The translations under genes were made by a program, and so were the position numbers. The notes under the pieces were generated by a model. It worked only from the letters and a program-made list of their open reading frames with translations. It was not told where the DNA came from and searched no databases. Below are positions 23,403-35,500 of a stretch of DNA of 64,000 nt, piece after piece. Each line of letters opens with the position of its first letter. The stretch's first letter is position 1. Location of the stretch: NCBI GenBank assembly GCA_007844125.1, contig CM017558.1:42838769-42902768 (forward strand), in the 5' to 3' direction. Source of the stretch: Sinonovacula constricta (lineage: Eukaryota > Mollusca > Bivalvia > Cardiida > Solecurtidae).

Positions 23403-23707
23403 TGATTCAAAGCGTTGGTTTTAATGGAAGTTTTATCACAGTATATATAATGATCGCAGTCATCTAACCCCAACAGGCTAGTTTTATCATCCATTGGAAG
23501 CATTCATAACCTTGATATATGGCACCGACATATAAAACGTTATGTATAAATATGTACAGACGTATGTTTAGTTCAAAAGCATCAAAACAAGACAAAAACA
23601 TAAAAATCAAATTTTGTAAAAATGAGACATGATAAAAATACAACAGCTGATATATATCAGTATCACAGGCACGTGTCACAAAATCGTCTTTAAATATTTT
23701 TATAGAC
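23403..23707. other. AT-rich spacer, no gene seen
   Basis: No repeat or open frame of note lies between the 39-bp array and the following duplicated segment. Confidence 0.55.
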
Positions 23708-24036
23708 CGAAAAATAATTAAAAAAAAACCCTTAAAACACATATAACTTCATCATACACGTACATATTTTTAAATAAACACGTAAGGGTGAAATCTCTAA
23801 ATAAAATACAATATCATGAGCATAATGAGGCCGCTTGCAAACTAAACAATGCAAAAAGATGTATGTTTTTATTAAAAAATGTATACGAAAAATAATAAAT
23901 AAAACAACCTTAAAACACATACAAAATATAACCTTTATCAAACACGAATTAAAAACACACACGTAAAGATGCAATCGCGATAAAATACAATATCATACAC
24001 AAAACGAGGACGCTTGCACATTAAACAAAGCAAAAT
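23708..24036. repeat. Old tandem duplication of about 150 bp
   Basis: Two diverged copies lie 178 bp apart. The first is 23708-23856 and the second 23886-24036. Shared blocks in the same order include CGAAAAATAAT, CTTAAAACACATA, AAATACAATATCAT, CGCTTGCA and TAAACAA.GCAAAA. The copies differ by many substitutions and small indels, so the event is much older than the minisatellites around it. Confidence 0.8.
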
Positions 24037-25433
24037 AACAATAAAAGAACCACACACACCCGTACACCTAGTCTAGCGCAACTTGCAAAAATGGCACATC
24101 AAAAACCTTGTTGTCTAGCACTATGTATGCAAAGTGTAACTTCCTACATGCCACAGGTATCTAACATCGAGCATGCACAAAGAACCAGAATGCTTCATAA
24201 ATCAGCTTAAACATATGTTTGACAGAACAGACATGCGACCAACAATACTTTAACCACGACAAAGAAAAGAATTCATTTATGCAAACTGTAGTTTCTAGTG
24301 TTTAACAATATGTTCCCGAGCAGAGACAATCAGTACGCAGTTCATGCTGACTAATTATGTTTAAAAGCAGTAGTTGTCTGTGTTACAGGCACATACGTTT
24401 ATTTCGGTCGATATAATGTTTAATATTGGACAACACTTATTTTATCTAGCATACAGTAATAACTTGGAGCAGGCATGACTGGACGGGATTTCAATACTCC
24501 AGTATAACTATACCTAAAACCTAGGGAACTATCAACAAGATTCACAATAGCTGCTGTTATAACTACAACACACCTGGGAAATCAATACCTGGACGTGCAT
24601 TTATAGACGCAACCGTCTGCAAAATAAAGCTAAAAATAACGTTGAGCTCAGATAGCAATCCTGCCTGATCTTTGGTAATATGAAACGTCCAATGTTCCGC
24701 GTCTACACAATGTAAAGTAAACAGGCGGTTTAAGAGCTAGTGCATGTAGACTGAAACGTCCGCTTATAAATACAACTTGTGCATATTACTGCGTTATTTG
24801 TGTAGCTTTAGTATATAAACCAGCGCGCGGTAATAAGACATGTCAGTTCTCTTTGTTTTGTGTGTTGGCAATAAAAAAGAAGGACAATGCATGCGTTTAT
24901 GATTCAGTTAATCTATTGTCGTAACTGTATAGAAAGGCATAAATGTATAGAAGGGCATAAGGTATAACGCGCCACATGTAGAACGACAGGGACAAAAACC
25001 CTTTGCAAACGGCCTTGGTGTTGTTCATCAGAACAACGCTAGTTGACCGAGTAACAGTACGTCACTAGGCCCAATCAGCCCTGTAATATGCCGGTATCGT
25101 ATGATCTCATAATTAAATGGCGATTGGAAATGCACTCATTAAAACGTCCTCAAATAAACTGACATTCAGCTAATAAAAAGGAGAAACCCACTTTCTAAAG
25201 TTCTCGTCGCCTCTACGATACACCTGGTGAGTCACCTAAGGTGATAAAGTATTGGTTTCAGTTTTTCCAAATCATCACTTCCACCCTTTGAAGATAAAAA
25301 AGCACAAGTATTTTTTTTTTGCTTTTACTCTGACAATTCTGTCCAGCATGCAAGTCCTGTTAAGCTCACTGAATCCGACGACAACACAACAACGAGCAGG
25401 TCTTTGAAAGAGTACTCTGTACCTTAACACTAC
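24037..25433. other. Unique sequence with one promoter-like site, no supported gene
   Basis: No domain-bearing frame is present. The segment contains the TATA/Inr pair at 24812-24850 and an 18-bp two-copy repeat at 24926-24961 (TGTATAGAA(A/G)GGCATAA). An antisense frame at 25275-25469 has no recognisable content. Confidence 0.5.
24812..24850 (+). promoter_or_regulatory. Possible core promoter: TATA box plus initiator
   Basis: TATATAAA at 24812-24819 is followed by TCAGTTCT beginning at 24843. This places the initiator A (24845) 33 bases from the first T of the TATA box, close to canonical spacing, with a GCGCGCGG patch between them. The nearest downstream ATG (24888) opens only a 26-codon frame, so no target gene is evident and the match may be chance. 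Confidence 0.28.
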
Positions 25434-25568
25434 AGTCTCCGTCTGTATTACAGGGCGTACATATACCATATTATTCCGTCTGTGTTACAGGGCGTACCAT
25501 ATTACTCCGTCTATGTTACAGGGCGTACCACATTACTCCGTTTATGTTACAGGGCGTACCATATTACT
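25434..25568. repeat. 31-bp minisatellite, about 4 copies
   Basis: The core words CTCCGTCTATGTTACAGG and GCGTACCATATTA recur with 31-bp spacing. The first copy carries a short insertion, ACATATACC. Confidence 0.9.
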
Positions 25569-26396
25569 AAGTTATTATATAGAGAATAAACGAAAGAAAC
25601 AATAGCTATACATATAACTAAAAGATTAATAATTATACATATTTGCATCCATATTTACATAATGTTTAATCCATCATCAACAATCAGAAAGTATTAAATA
25701 CAGATTTTAAATTAGTGGTAACACATGTACATGCTATAATTAAAATGTCTTAAACAACCAAGCTCAAACAGGTAGATAAAAGTAGCATTTTTAAATTACT
25801 GGTTGTATTTGATAATTTTAGCTGAGTTAAATTCATGATACATATTGTTATGTACATGATATCTTACCAAAATGCAATTTGGTAGGAGAGTTATTCTGTT
25901 CCACCATTGCTGATATGTAGAAATCCCAAGGTGTCTTTAAATATAGGACATTTCATGTCATAAAGCAAACATTCCCTTGTATATTGTTTGATGTTTTAAA
26001 CATGCCGCAGAACTTGTTTCCTTTTGGCACTACCGACACATTTTAATTTTTCTTGATTAATTAAGAAATATCTTTATTTACACATATGTGGCATACAAGT
26101 CTGTACTTTCATGATTTCTGGCTGGTTCCTTGGCTCTACATTTATCTAATATTGTACTAGTCCTTTGGAATGTTAGCAATTTGATTTATTAAACTGTATT
26201 TATAATTTTAATTATATTTTACAACATAATTTGCAGTACCTGCTGTTTGATGTAGTCAGTCAAAAGAGCATACAGTTTGAAATGTAACAATGATCTATGT
26301 GAAGTAAATGCAACATGGCACACACATCTAGAGGAACAATAAGCCAACAGTTCAATCACTACCAGCGCCAAGTAAAATACATGTCACAAAACATTG

Positions 26397-26402
<6 letters not shown>
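25569..26402. other. AT-rich unique sequence, no gene seen
   Basis: No repeat and no open frame worth reporting is present. Confidence 0.55.

Positions 26403-26484
<82 letters not shown>
26403..26484. repeat. TA dinucleotide microsatellite, about 41 repeats
   Basis: An uninterrupted alternation of T and A spans about 82 bp. It is self-complementary and able to extrude as a hairpin or cruciform. Tyr-Ile 'proteins' read through it are artefacts. Confidence 0.97.
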
Positions 26485-26486
<2 letters not shown>

Positions 26487-26831
26487 TCAGTCGTTCATCC
26501 TCAGATCCATTCAACACATTAAGGTTGTGTATTAAAATGTCTTCCAAGTGTAAATGTGGTAGATGGTAAGCGACATATATTTCCTGGAAGGAAGTTTGTA
26601 ATAGTAAATATGTCATTATCATTATCAAGTTTTACATCGTTATTCATCTTGGTCTTCTTTTTCTTCCATGACTGTATGATCAAGGGGAGCCAGTCTATTG
26701 GTTCGGGGCTGATCAAACTCCTGGTCAATTACGGTTGATAATCCACGATTGCTGGTTTTTATATTGGAATGTTCAGACCAGGGATTGTTCCTGCAATAGA
26801 TGATATTAGCATTATGGGCAGACAGTCAAAT
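26485..26831. other. Unique spacer, no gene seen
   Basis: Short frames on both strands (26519-26738) have no recognisable content. Confidence 0.5.
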
Positions 26832-29643
26832 TGGTTTGTTTTATGCTAGATTATGAACTGTGATCTGTTTTATGCCAGATTATGGACTGTGTTCTGTTTT
26901 ATGCCAGATTATTGACTGTGTTCTGTTTTATGCCAGATTATTGACTGTGTTCTGTTTTATGCCAGATTATGGACTGTGTTTTGTTTTATGCTAGATTATG
27001 GACTGTGTTCTGTTTTATGCCAGATTATGGACTGTGTTCTGTTTTATGCCAGATTATTGACTGTGTTCTGTTTTATGCCAGATTATGGACTGTGTTCTGC
27101 TTTATGCCAGATTATTGACTGTGTTCTGTTTTATGCCAGATTATGGACTGTGTTCTGCTTTATGCCAGATTATTGACTGTGTTCTGTTTTATGCTAGATT
27201 ATGGACTGTGTTCTGTTTTATGCCAGATTATGGACTGTGTTTTATTTTATGCTAGATTATGGACTGTGTTCTGTTTTATGCCAGATTATGGACTGTGTTC
27301 TGTTTTATGCTAGATTATGGACTGTGTTTTATTTTATGCTAGATTATGGACTGTGTTTTATTTTATGCTAGATTATGGACTGTGTTCTGTTTTATGCTAG
27401 ATTATGGACTGTGTTCTGTTTTATGCCAGATTATGGACTGTGTTTTATTTTATGCTAGATTATGGACTGTGTTCTGTTTTATGCTAGATTATGGTCTGTG
27501 TTCTGTTTTATGCCAGATTATGGACTGTGTTTTATTTTATGCTAGATTATGGACTGTGTTTTATTTTATGCTAGATTATGGACTGTGTTCTGTTTTATGC
27601 CAGATTATGGACTGTGTTTTATTTTATGCTAGATTATGGCCTGTGTTCTGTTTTATGCCAGATTATTGACTGTGTTCTGTTTTATGCCAGATTATTGACT
27701 GTGTTCTGTTTTATGCCAGATTATGGACGGTGTTTTGTTTTATGCTAGATTATGGACTGTGTTCTGTTTTATGCCAGATTATGGACTGTGTTTTATTTTA
27801 TGCTAGATTATGGACTGTGTTCTGTTTTATGCCAGATTATTGACTGTGTTCTGTTTTTTGCCAGATTATGGACTGTGTTTTATTTTATGCTAGATTATGG
27901 ACTGTGTTCTGTTTTATGCCAGATTATGGACTGTGTTTTATTTTATGCTAGATTATGGACTGTGTTCTGTTTTATGCTAGATTATGGACTGTGTTCTGTT
28001 TTATGCCAGATTATGGATTGTGTTCTGTTTTATGCCACATTATGGATTGTGTTCTGTTTTATGACAGATTATGAACTGTGTTCTGTTTTATGCCAGATTA
28101 TGGACTGTGTTCTGTTTTATGCCAGATTATGGACTGTGTTCTGTTTTATGCCAGATTATGGACTGTGTTCTGTTTTATGACAGATTATGAACTGTGTTCT
28201 GTTTTATGACAGATTATGAACTGTGTTCTGTTTTATGCCAGATTATGGACTGTGTTCTGTTTTATGCCAGATTATGGACTGTGTTTTGTTTTATGCCAGA
28301 TTATGGACTGTGTTCTGTTTTATGCCAGATTATGGATTGTGTTCTGTTTTATGCCAGATTATGGACTGTGTTCTGTTTTATGACAGATTATGAACTGTGA
28401 TCTGTTTTATGCCAGATTATGGACTGTGTTCTATTTTATGCCAGATTATGGACTGTGTTCTGTTTTATGACAGATTATGAACTGTGTTCTGTTTTATGCC
28501 AGATTATGGACTGTGTTCTGTTTTATGCCAGATTATGGACTGTGTTTTGTTTTATGCTAGATTATGGACTGTGTTCTGTTTTATGCCAGATTATGGACTG
28601 TGTTCTGTTTTATGCCAGATTATGGATTGTGTTCTGTTTTATGCCAGATTATGGACTGTGTTCTGTTTTATGCCAGATTATGGATTGTGTTCTGTTTTAT
28701 GCCACATTATGGATTGTGTTCTGTTTTATGCCACATTATGGATTGTGTTCTGTTTTATGCCAGATTATGGACTGTGTTCTGTTTTATGCCAGATTATGGA
28801 TTGTGTTTTGTTTTATGCCAGATTATGGACTGTGTTCTGTTTTATGCCACATTATGGATTGTGTTCTGTTTTATGCCACATTATGGATTGTGTTCTGTTT
28901 TATGCCAGATTATGGATTGTGTTCTGTTTTATGCCAGATTATGGATTGTGTTCTGTTTTATGCCACATTATGGATTGTGTTCTGTTTTATGCCAGATTAT
29001 GGACTGTGTTCTGTTTTATGCCACATTATGGATTGTGTCCTGTTTTATGCCAGATTATGGATTGTGTTCTGTTTTATGCCACATTATGGATTGTGTTCTG
29101 TTTTATGCCAGATTATGGATTGTGTTCTGTTTTATGCCACATTATGGATTGTGTCCTGTTTTATGCCAGATTATGGATTGTGTTCTGTTTTATGCCACAT
29201 TATGGATTGTGTTCTGTTTTATGCCAGATTATGGATTGTGTTCTGTTTTATGCCAAATTATGGACTGTGTTCTGTTTTATGCCAGATTATGGACTGTGTT
29301 CTGTTTTATGCCAGATTATGGATTGTGTTCTGTTTTATGCCAGATTATGGACTGTGTTCTGTTTTATGCCAGATTATGGATTGTGTTCTGTTTTATGCTA
29401 GATTATGGATTGTGTTCTGTTTTATGCCACATTATGGATTGTGTTCTGTTTTATGCCAGATTATGGACTGTGTTCTGTTTTATGCCAGATTATGGACTGT
29501 GTTCTGTTTTATGCCAGATTATGGATTGTGTTCTGTTTTATGCCAGATTATGGATTGTGTTCTGTTTTATGCCACATTATGGATTGTGTTCTGTTTTATG
29601 CCAGATTATGGACTGTGTTCTGTTTTATGCCAGATTATGGACC
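26832..29643. repeat. 29-bp minisatellite array, about 97 copies
   Basis: The unit is TTCTGTTTTATGCCAG followed by ATTATGGACTGTG. Length is almost invariant. The consensus has no stop in any forward frame. As 29 is not a multiple of three, all frames give one 29-residue cycle, with apparent proteins up to 418 residues. Stops come from variants such as TTATTGACTGTG. Subtypes are regional: TTTATTTTATGCTAG units are concentrated at 27.2-28.0 kb, and CCACATTATGGATTGTG units at 28.6-29.6 kb. Confidence 0.97.
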
Positions 29644-30424
29644 TTACGGCTATACATATAACCTTATCATCATAGAAGGATAATTATGATTGTAAGCTAT
29701 TTTTTTCTTCTAGCTGGGACGTCATCAAATGGTTTTGTTTACCCTCACTTTTTACTTATAGGCATATGGCAAGCACTTTATTTCATGTAGATTATGGAAA
29801 TAGTCTGACACTTTATTGACTTGATGTCTGGGGGTGGAGTGGGGGGGGGGGGGGGGGGGGGGTACACCATTGCAGTTATATAGCTATTGATTTCTAATTG
29901 TATGATTCTTATAAAAAAGTACTTAGGGAGCTAAAAGAGAACAAAAATTTCTTTTAAAAAAGTCTTTTTAAAAAGTCTTTTAAAAATATATGGAATATAT
30001 AAAGAATACATTACAAAAAACCTAAAATGGCCTAACACAGATATATTGCTGTTTTATACAAGTCCAATATGATTATACATGTAGTATCACACATATCTCT
30101 ACTATAAAAGATGGTTACTGTAAAAATGCCTTTAATTATGACAGATTGTTACTATCACAAAGAATATATATTCCGTGAGAGCTTTAAAATATAACAGCGT
30201 ATGTGTTATAATATGATATCTTAAGGACACGTGGTTAATGTGCTTCTATCCCCTGAAGTGGCAAGGATCTTATGGAAGTTTCAATAAGTATTATAGTTTT
30301 GTATGTAGGTTAGAAGTATGGATGTGATATGGTATCTCTATGTAGTGTGGAGATACAGTTGTATATACTTATAGTTTTTTGATCCGGTGCTCCCAGCCAG
30401 GATATGATACGCCTTTAATACTCA
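29644..30424. other. AT-rich spacer with a G22 tract, no gene seen
   Basis: This is unique sequence between the 29-bp and 46-bp arrays. Its only notable content is the homopolymer at 29841-29862 and some AAAAAGTCTTTT-type short duplications near 29955-29985. Confidence 0.55.
29841..29862. repeat. Poly-G tract of 22 bases
   Basis: An unbroken run of 22 Gs is preceded by GGGGGTGGAGT. It could form a G-quadruplex, and its exact length is hard to sequence accurately. Confidence 0.9.
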
Positions 30425-32549
30425 TGCTGGGAGGAGGTGTCATTCACAGTCAAACTTTACTTAAAGTTGTGTAGGGTCATTCTGGCTCCTTAGTCAAAAT
30501 TTACTTTAAGTTAGGAGTAGGACCATCATGGTTTTATAGTCAAACTTTACTTCATGGTGGTAGTAGGGCCAGTATGGATGTACAGTCACAATTTACTTTA
30601 TGTTGGGGTAGGGCCATTATGGTTGTAAAGTCAAACTTTACTTTATGTTGGAGTAGGGCCATTATGGTTTTACAGTCAAAATTTACTTCATGTTGGGAGT
30701 AGGGCCATTATGGCTGTACAGTCAAACTTTACTTTATGTTGGGAGTAGGGCCATTATGGTTGTACAGTAAAACTTTACTTTATGTTGGGAGTAGGGCCAT
30801 TATGGCTGTACAGTCAAACTTTACTTTATGCTGGGAGTAGGGCCATTATGGTTGTACAGTAAAACTCTAATTTATGTTGGGAGTAGGGCCATTATGGCTG
30901 TACAGTCAAACTTTACTTTATGTTAGGGTAGGGCCATTATGGCTGTACAGTCAAACTTTACTTTATGTTGGGGTAGGGCCATTATGGCTGTACAGTGAAA
31001 CTTTACTTTATGTTGGGGTAGGGCCATTATGGCTGTACAGTGAAACTTTACTTTATGTTGCGGTAGGGCCATTATGGCTGTACAGTCAAACTATACTTTA
31101 TGTTGGGGAAGGGCCATTATGGCTGTACAGTGAAACTTTACTTTATGTTGGGGTAGGGCCATTATGGCTGTACAGTTAAACTTTACTTTATGTTGGGAGT
31201 AGGGCCATTATCGCTGTACAGTCAAACTTTATTTATGTTGGGGGTAGGGCTATTATGGCTGTACAGTCAAACTTTACTTTATGTTGGAGTAGGGCCATTA
31301 TGGCTGTACAGTCAAACTTTACTTTATTTTGGGAGTAGGGCCATTATGGCTGTACAGTCAAATTTTACTTTATTTTGAAAGTAGGGCCATTATGGTTGTA
31401 CATTCAAACTTTACTTTATGTTGGGGTAGGGCCATTATCGCTGTACAGTCAAACTGTTCTTTATTTTGAAAGTAGGGCCGTTATGGTTGTACAGTCAAAC
31501 TTTACTTTATGTTGGGAGAAGGGCCATTATGGCTGCACAGTCAAACTTTACTTTATGTTGGCAGTAGGGCCATTATGGCTGTACATTCAAACTTTACTTT
31601 ATGTTGGGGTAGGGCCATTATCGCTGTACAGTCAAACTTTATTTATCTTGGGGATAGGGCCATTATGGCTGTACAGTCAAACTTTACTTTATGTTGGAGT
31701 AGGGCCATTATGGCTGTACAGTTAAACTTTACTTTATTTTGGGAGTAGGGCCATTATGGCTGTACAGTCAAACTTTACTTTATTTTGAAAGTAGGGCCAT
31801 TCTGGTTGTACATTCAAACTTTACTATATGTTGGGAGTAGGGCCATTATGGTTGTACAGTCAAACTTTACTTTATGTTGGGAGTAGGGCCATTATGGTTG
31901 TACAGTCAAACTTTACTTCATGTTGGAGTAGGGCCAGTATGGTTGTACAGTCAAACTTTACTTCAAGTTGGGAGTAGGGCCATTATGGCTGTACAGTCAA
32001 ACTTGACTTTATGTTGGGAGTAGGGCCATTATGGCTGTACAGTCAAACTTTTCTTAATTTTGAAAGTAGGGCCGTTATGGTTGTACAGTCAAACTTTACT
32101 TTATGTTGGGAGAAGGGCCATTATGGCTGTACAGTCAAACTTTACTTTATTTTGAAAGTAGGGCCATTATGGTTGTACTTTCAAACTTTACTTTATGTTG
32201 GCAGTAGGGCCATTATGGCTGTACATTCAAACTTTACTTTATGTTGGGGTAGGGCCATTATCGCTGTACAGTCAAACTTTATTTATGTTGGGGGTAGGGC
32301 CATTATGGCTGTACAGTCAAACTTTACTTTATGTTGGAGTAGGGCCATTATGGCTGTACAGTTAAACTTTACTTTATTTTGGGAGTAGGGCCATTATGGC
32401 TGTACAGTCAAACTGTACTTTATTTTGATAGTAGGGCCATTATGGCTGTATAGTCAAACTTTTCTTTATTTTGAAAGTAGGGCCATTATGTGTGTACAGT
32501 CAAACTTTACTTTATATTGGGAATAGGGCCATTATGGTTGTACAGTCAA

Positions 32550-35500
32550 ACTTTACTTCATGTTGGAGTAGGGCCAGTATGGTTGTACAGTAAAACTTTA
32601 CTTCAAGTTGGGAGTACGGCCATTATGGCTGTACAGTCAAACCTTACTTTATGTTGGGAGAAGGGCCAGTATGGCTGTACAGTCAAACTTTACTTTATGT
32701 TGGAGTAAGGCCATTATGGCTGTACAGTCAAACTTTACTTTATGTTGGAGTAGGGCCATTATGGTTGTACAGTCAAACTTTACTTTATGTTGGAGTAGGG
32801 CCATTATGGCTGTACAGTCAAACTTTACTTTAAGTTAGGAGTAGGACCATCATGGTTTTATAGTCAAACTTTACTTCATGGTGGTAGTAGGGCCAGTATG
32901 GATGTACAGTCACAATTTACTTTATGTTGGGGTAGGGCCATTATGGTTGTAAAGTCAAACTTTACTTTATGTTGGAGTAGGGCCATTATGGTTTTACAGT
33001 CAAACTTTACTTCATGTTGGGAGTAGGGCCATTATGGCTGTACAGTCAAACTTTACTTTATGTTGGGAGTAGGGCCATTATGGTTGTACAGTAAAACTTT
33101 ACATTATGTTAGGAGAAGGGCCATTATGGCTGTACAGTCAAACTTTACTTTATGCTGGGAGTAGGGCCATTATGGTTGTACAGTAAAACTTTAATTTATG
33201 TTGGGAGTAGGGCCATTATGGCTGTACAGTCAAACTTTACTTTATGTTGGGATAGGGCCATTATGGCTGTACAGTGAAACTTTACTTTATGTTGGGAGTA
33301 GGGCCATTATGGCTGTACAGTGAAACTTTACTTTATGTTGGGAGTAGGGCCATTATGGCTGTACAGTCAAACTTTACTTCATGTTGGGAGTAGGGCCATT
33401 ATGGCTGTACAGTCAAACTTTACTTTATGTTGGGAGTAGGGCCATTATGGCTGTACAGTCAAACTTTACTTTATGTTGGGAGTAGGGCCATTATGGCTGT
33501 ACAGTCAAACTTTACTTTATGTTGGGAGTAGGGCCATTATGGCTGTACAGTTAAACTTTACTTTATGTTCGGAGTAGGGCCATTATGGCTGTACAGTTAA
33601 AATTTACTTTATGTTGGGAGTAGGGCCAGTATGGCTGTACAGTCAAACTTTACTTTATGTTGGGAGTAGGGCCATTATGGCTGTACAGTCAAACTTTACT
33701 TTATGTTGGAGTAGGGCCATTATGGCTGTACAGTCAAACTTTATTTTATGTTGGGAGTAGGGCCAGTATGGCTGTACAGTCAAACTCTACTTTATGTTGG
33801 AGTAGGGCCATTATGGTTTTACAGTGAAACTTTACTTTATGTTGGGAGACGGGCCATTATGGCTGTACAGTCAAACTTTACTTTATGTTGGGAGAAGGGC
33901 CATTATGGCTGTACAGTCAAGCTATACTTTATGTTGGGGTAGGGCCAGTATGGCTGTACAGTTAAACTTTACTTCATGTTAGGAGTAGGGCCATTATGGC
34001 TGTACAGTCAAACTTTACTTTATGTTGGGAGTAGGGCCATTATGGCTGTACAGTCAAACTTTACTTTATATTGGGAATAGGGCCATTATGGCTGTACAGT
34101 CAAACTTTACTTTATGTTGGGAGTAGGGCCAGTATGGCTGTACAGTCAAACTCTACTTTATGTTGGGAGTAGACCATTATGGTTTTACAGTCATACTCTA
34201 CTTTATGTTGGGGTAGGGCCATTATGGCTGTACAGTCAAACTCTACTTTATGTTGGGAGTAGGGCCATAATGGCTGTACAGTCAAACTTTACTATATGTT
34301 GGAGTAGGGCCATTATGGTTGTAAAGTTAAACTTTACTTTATGTTGGAGTAGGGCCATTATGGCTGTACAGTTAAACTTTACTTTATGTTGGGAGTAGGG
34401 CCATTATGGCTGTACAGTCAAACTATACTTTATGTTGGGAGTAGGGCCATTATGGTTTTACAGTCAAACTTTACTTTATGTTGAGGGTAGGGCGATTATG
34501 GCTGTACAGTCAAACTTACCTTTATGTTGGGAGTAGGGCCATTATGGTTGTAAAGTCAAACTTTACATTATGTTGGGAGTACGGCCATTATGGCTATAAA
34601 ATTAAACTTTACCTTATGTTGGGAGTAGGGCCAGTATAGACGTACAGTCAAACTTTACTTTATGTTGGGAGTAGGGCCATTATGGCTGTACAGTCAAACT
34701 TTACTTTATGTTGGGAGTAGGGCCATTATGGTTGTACAGTCAAATTTTACTCCATGTTTGAGTAGGGCCATTGTGGTTGTACAGTCAAACTTCATTTTAT
34801 GTTGGGAGTAGGGCCATTATGGCTGTACAGTCAAACTTTACTTTATGTTGGGGTAGGGCCATGATGGATCTACAGTCAAACTTTACTTCATGTTGGAGTA
34901 GGGCCATTATGGTTTTACAGTCAAACTATACTTTATGTTGGGGTAGGGCCATTATGGCTGTACAGTCAAACTTTACTTCATGTTGGAGTAGGGCCATTAT
35001 GGCTGTACAGTCAAACTTTACTTTATGTTGGGGTAGGGCCATTATGGCTGTACAGTCAAACCTACCTTTATGTTGGGGTAGGGCCATGATGGATCTACAG
35101 TCAAACTTTACTTCATGTTGAAGTAGGGCCATTATGGTTTTACAGTCAAACTAAACTTTATGTTGAGAGTAGGGCCATTATGGCTGTACAGTCAAACATT
35201 ACTTCATGTTGGAGTAAGGCCATTATGGCTGTACAGTCAAACTTTAATTTATGTTGGAAGTAGGGCCATTATGGTTGTACAGTCAAACTTTACTTTATGT
35301 TGAGAGTAGGGCCATTATGGTTGTACAGTCAAACTTTACTTTATGTTGGAGTAGGGCCATTATGGTTGTACAGTCAAACTCTACTTTATGTTGGGAGTAG
35401 GGCCATTATGGTTGTACAGTCAAACTTTACTTTATGTTGGGGTAGGGCCATGATGGATCTACAGTCAAACTTTACTTCATGTTGGAGTAGGGCCATTATG

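Noticed and set aside
21997..23424. Open frames of about 400-465 residues on both strands over the 39-bp repeat
   Set aside because: A unit of 13 codons is stop-free in three frames. Opposing long frames cannot all be genes, and no flanking gene structure is visible.
14455..29643. Common ancestry of the 58-bp and 29-bp arrays because 58 is twice 29
   Set aside because: The two consensus units share no alignable sequence and differ strongly in base composition. The length relation appears coincidental.
26976..29683. Hydrophobic, Cys-rich repeat proteins of up to 418 residues
   Set aside because: They are translation products of the stop-free 29-bp unit in all three frames.
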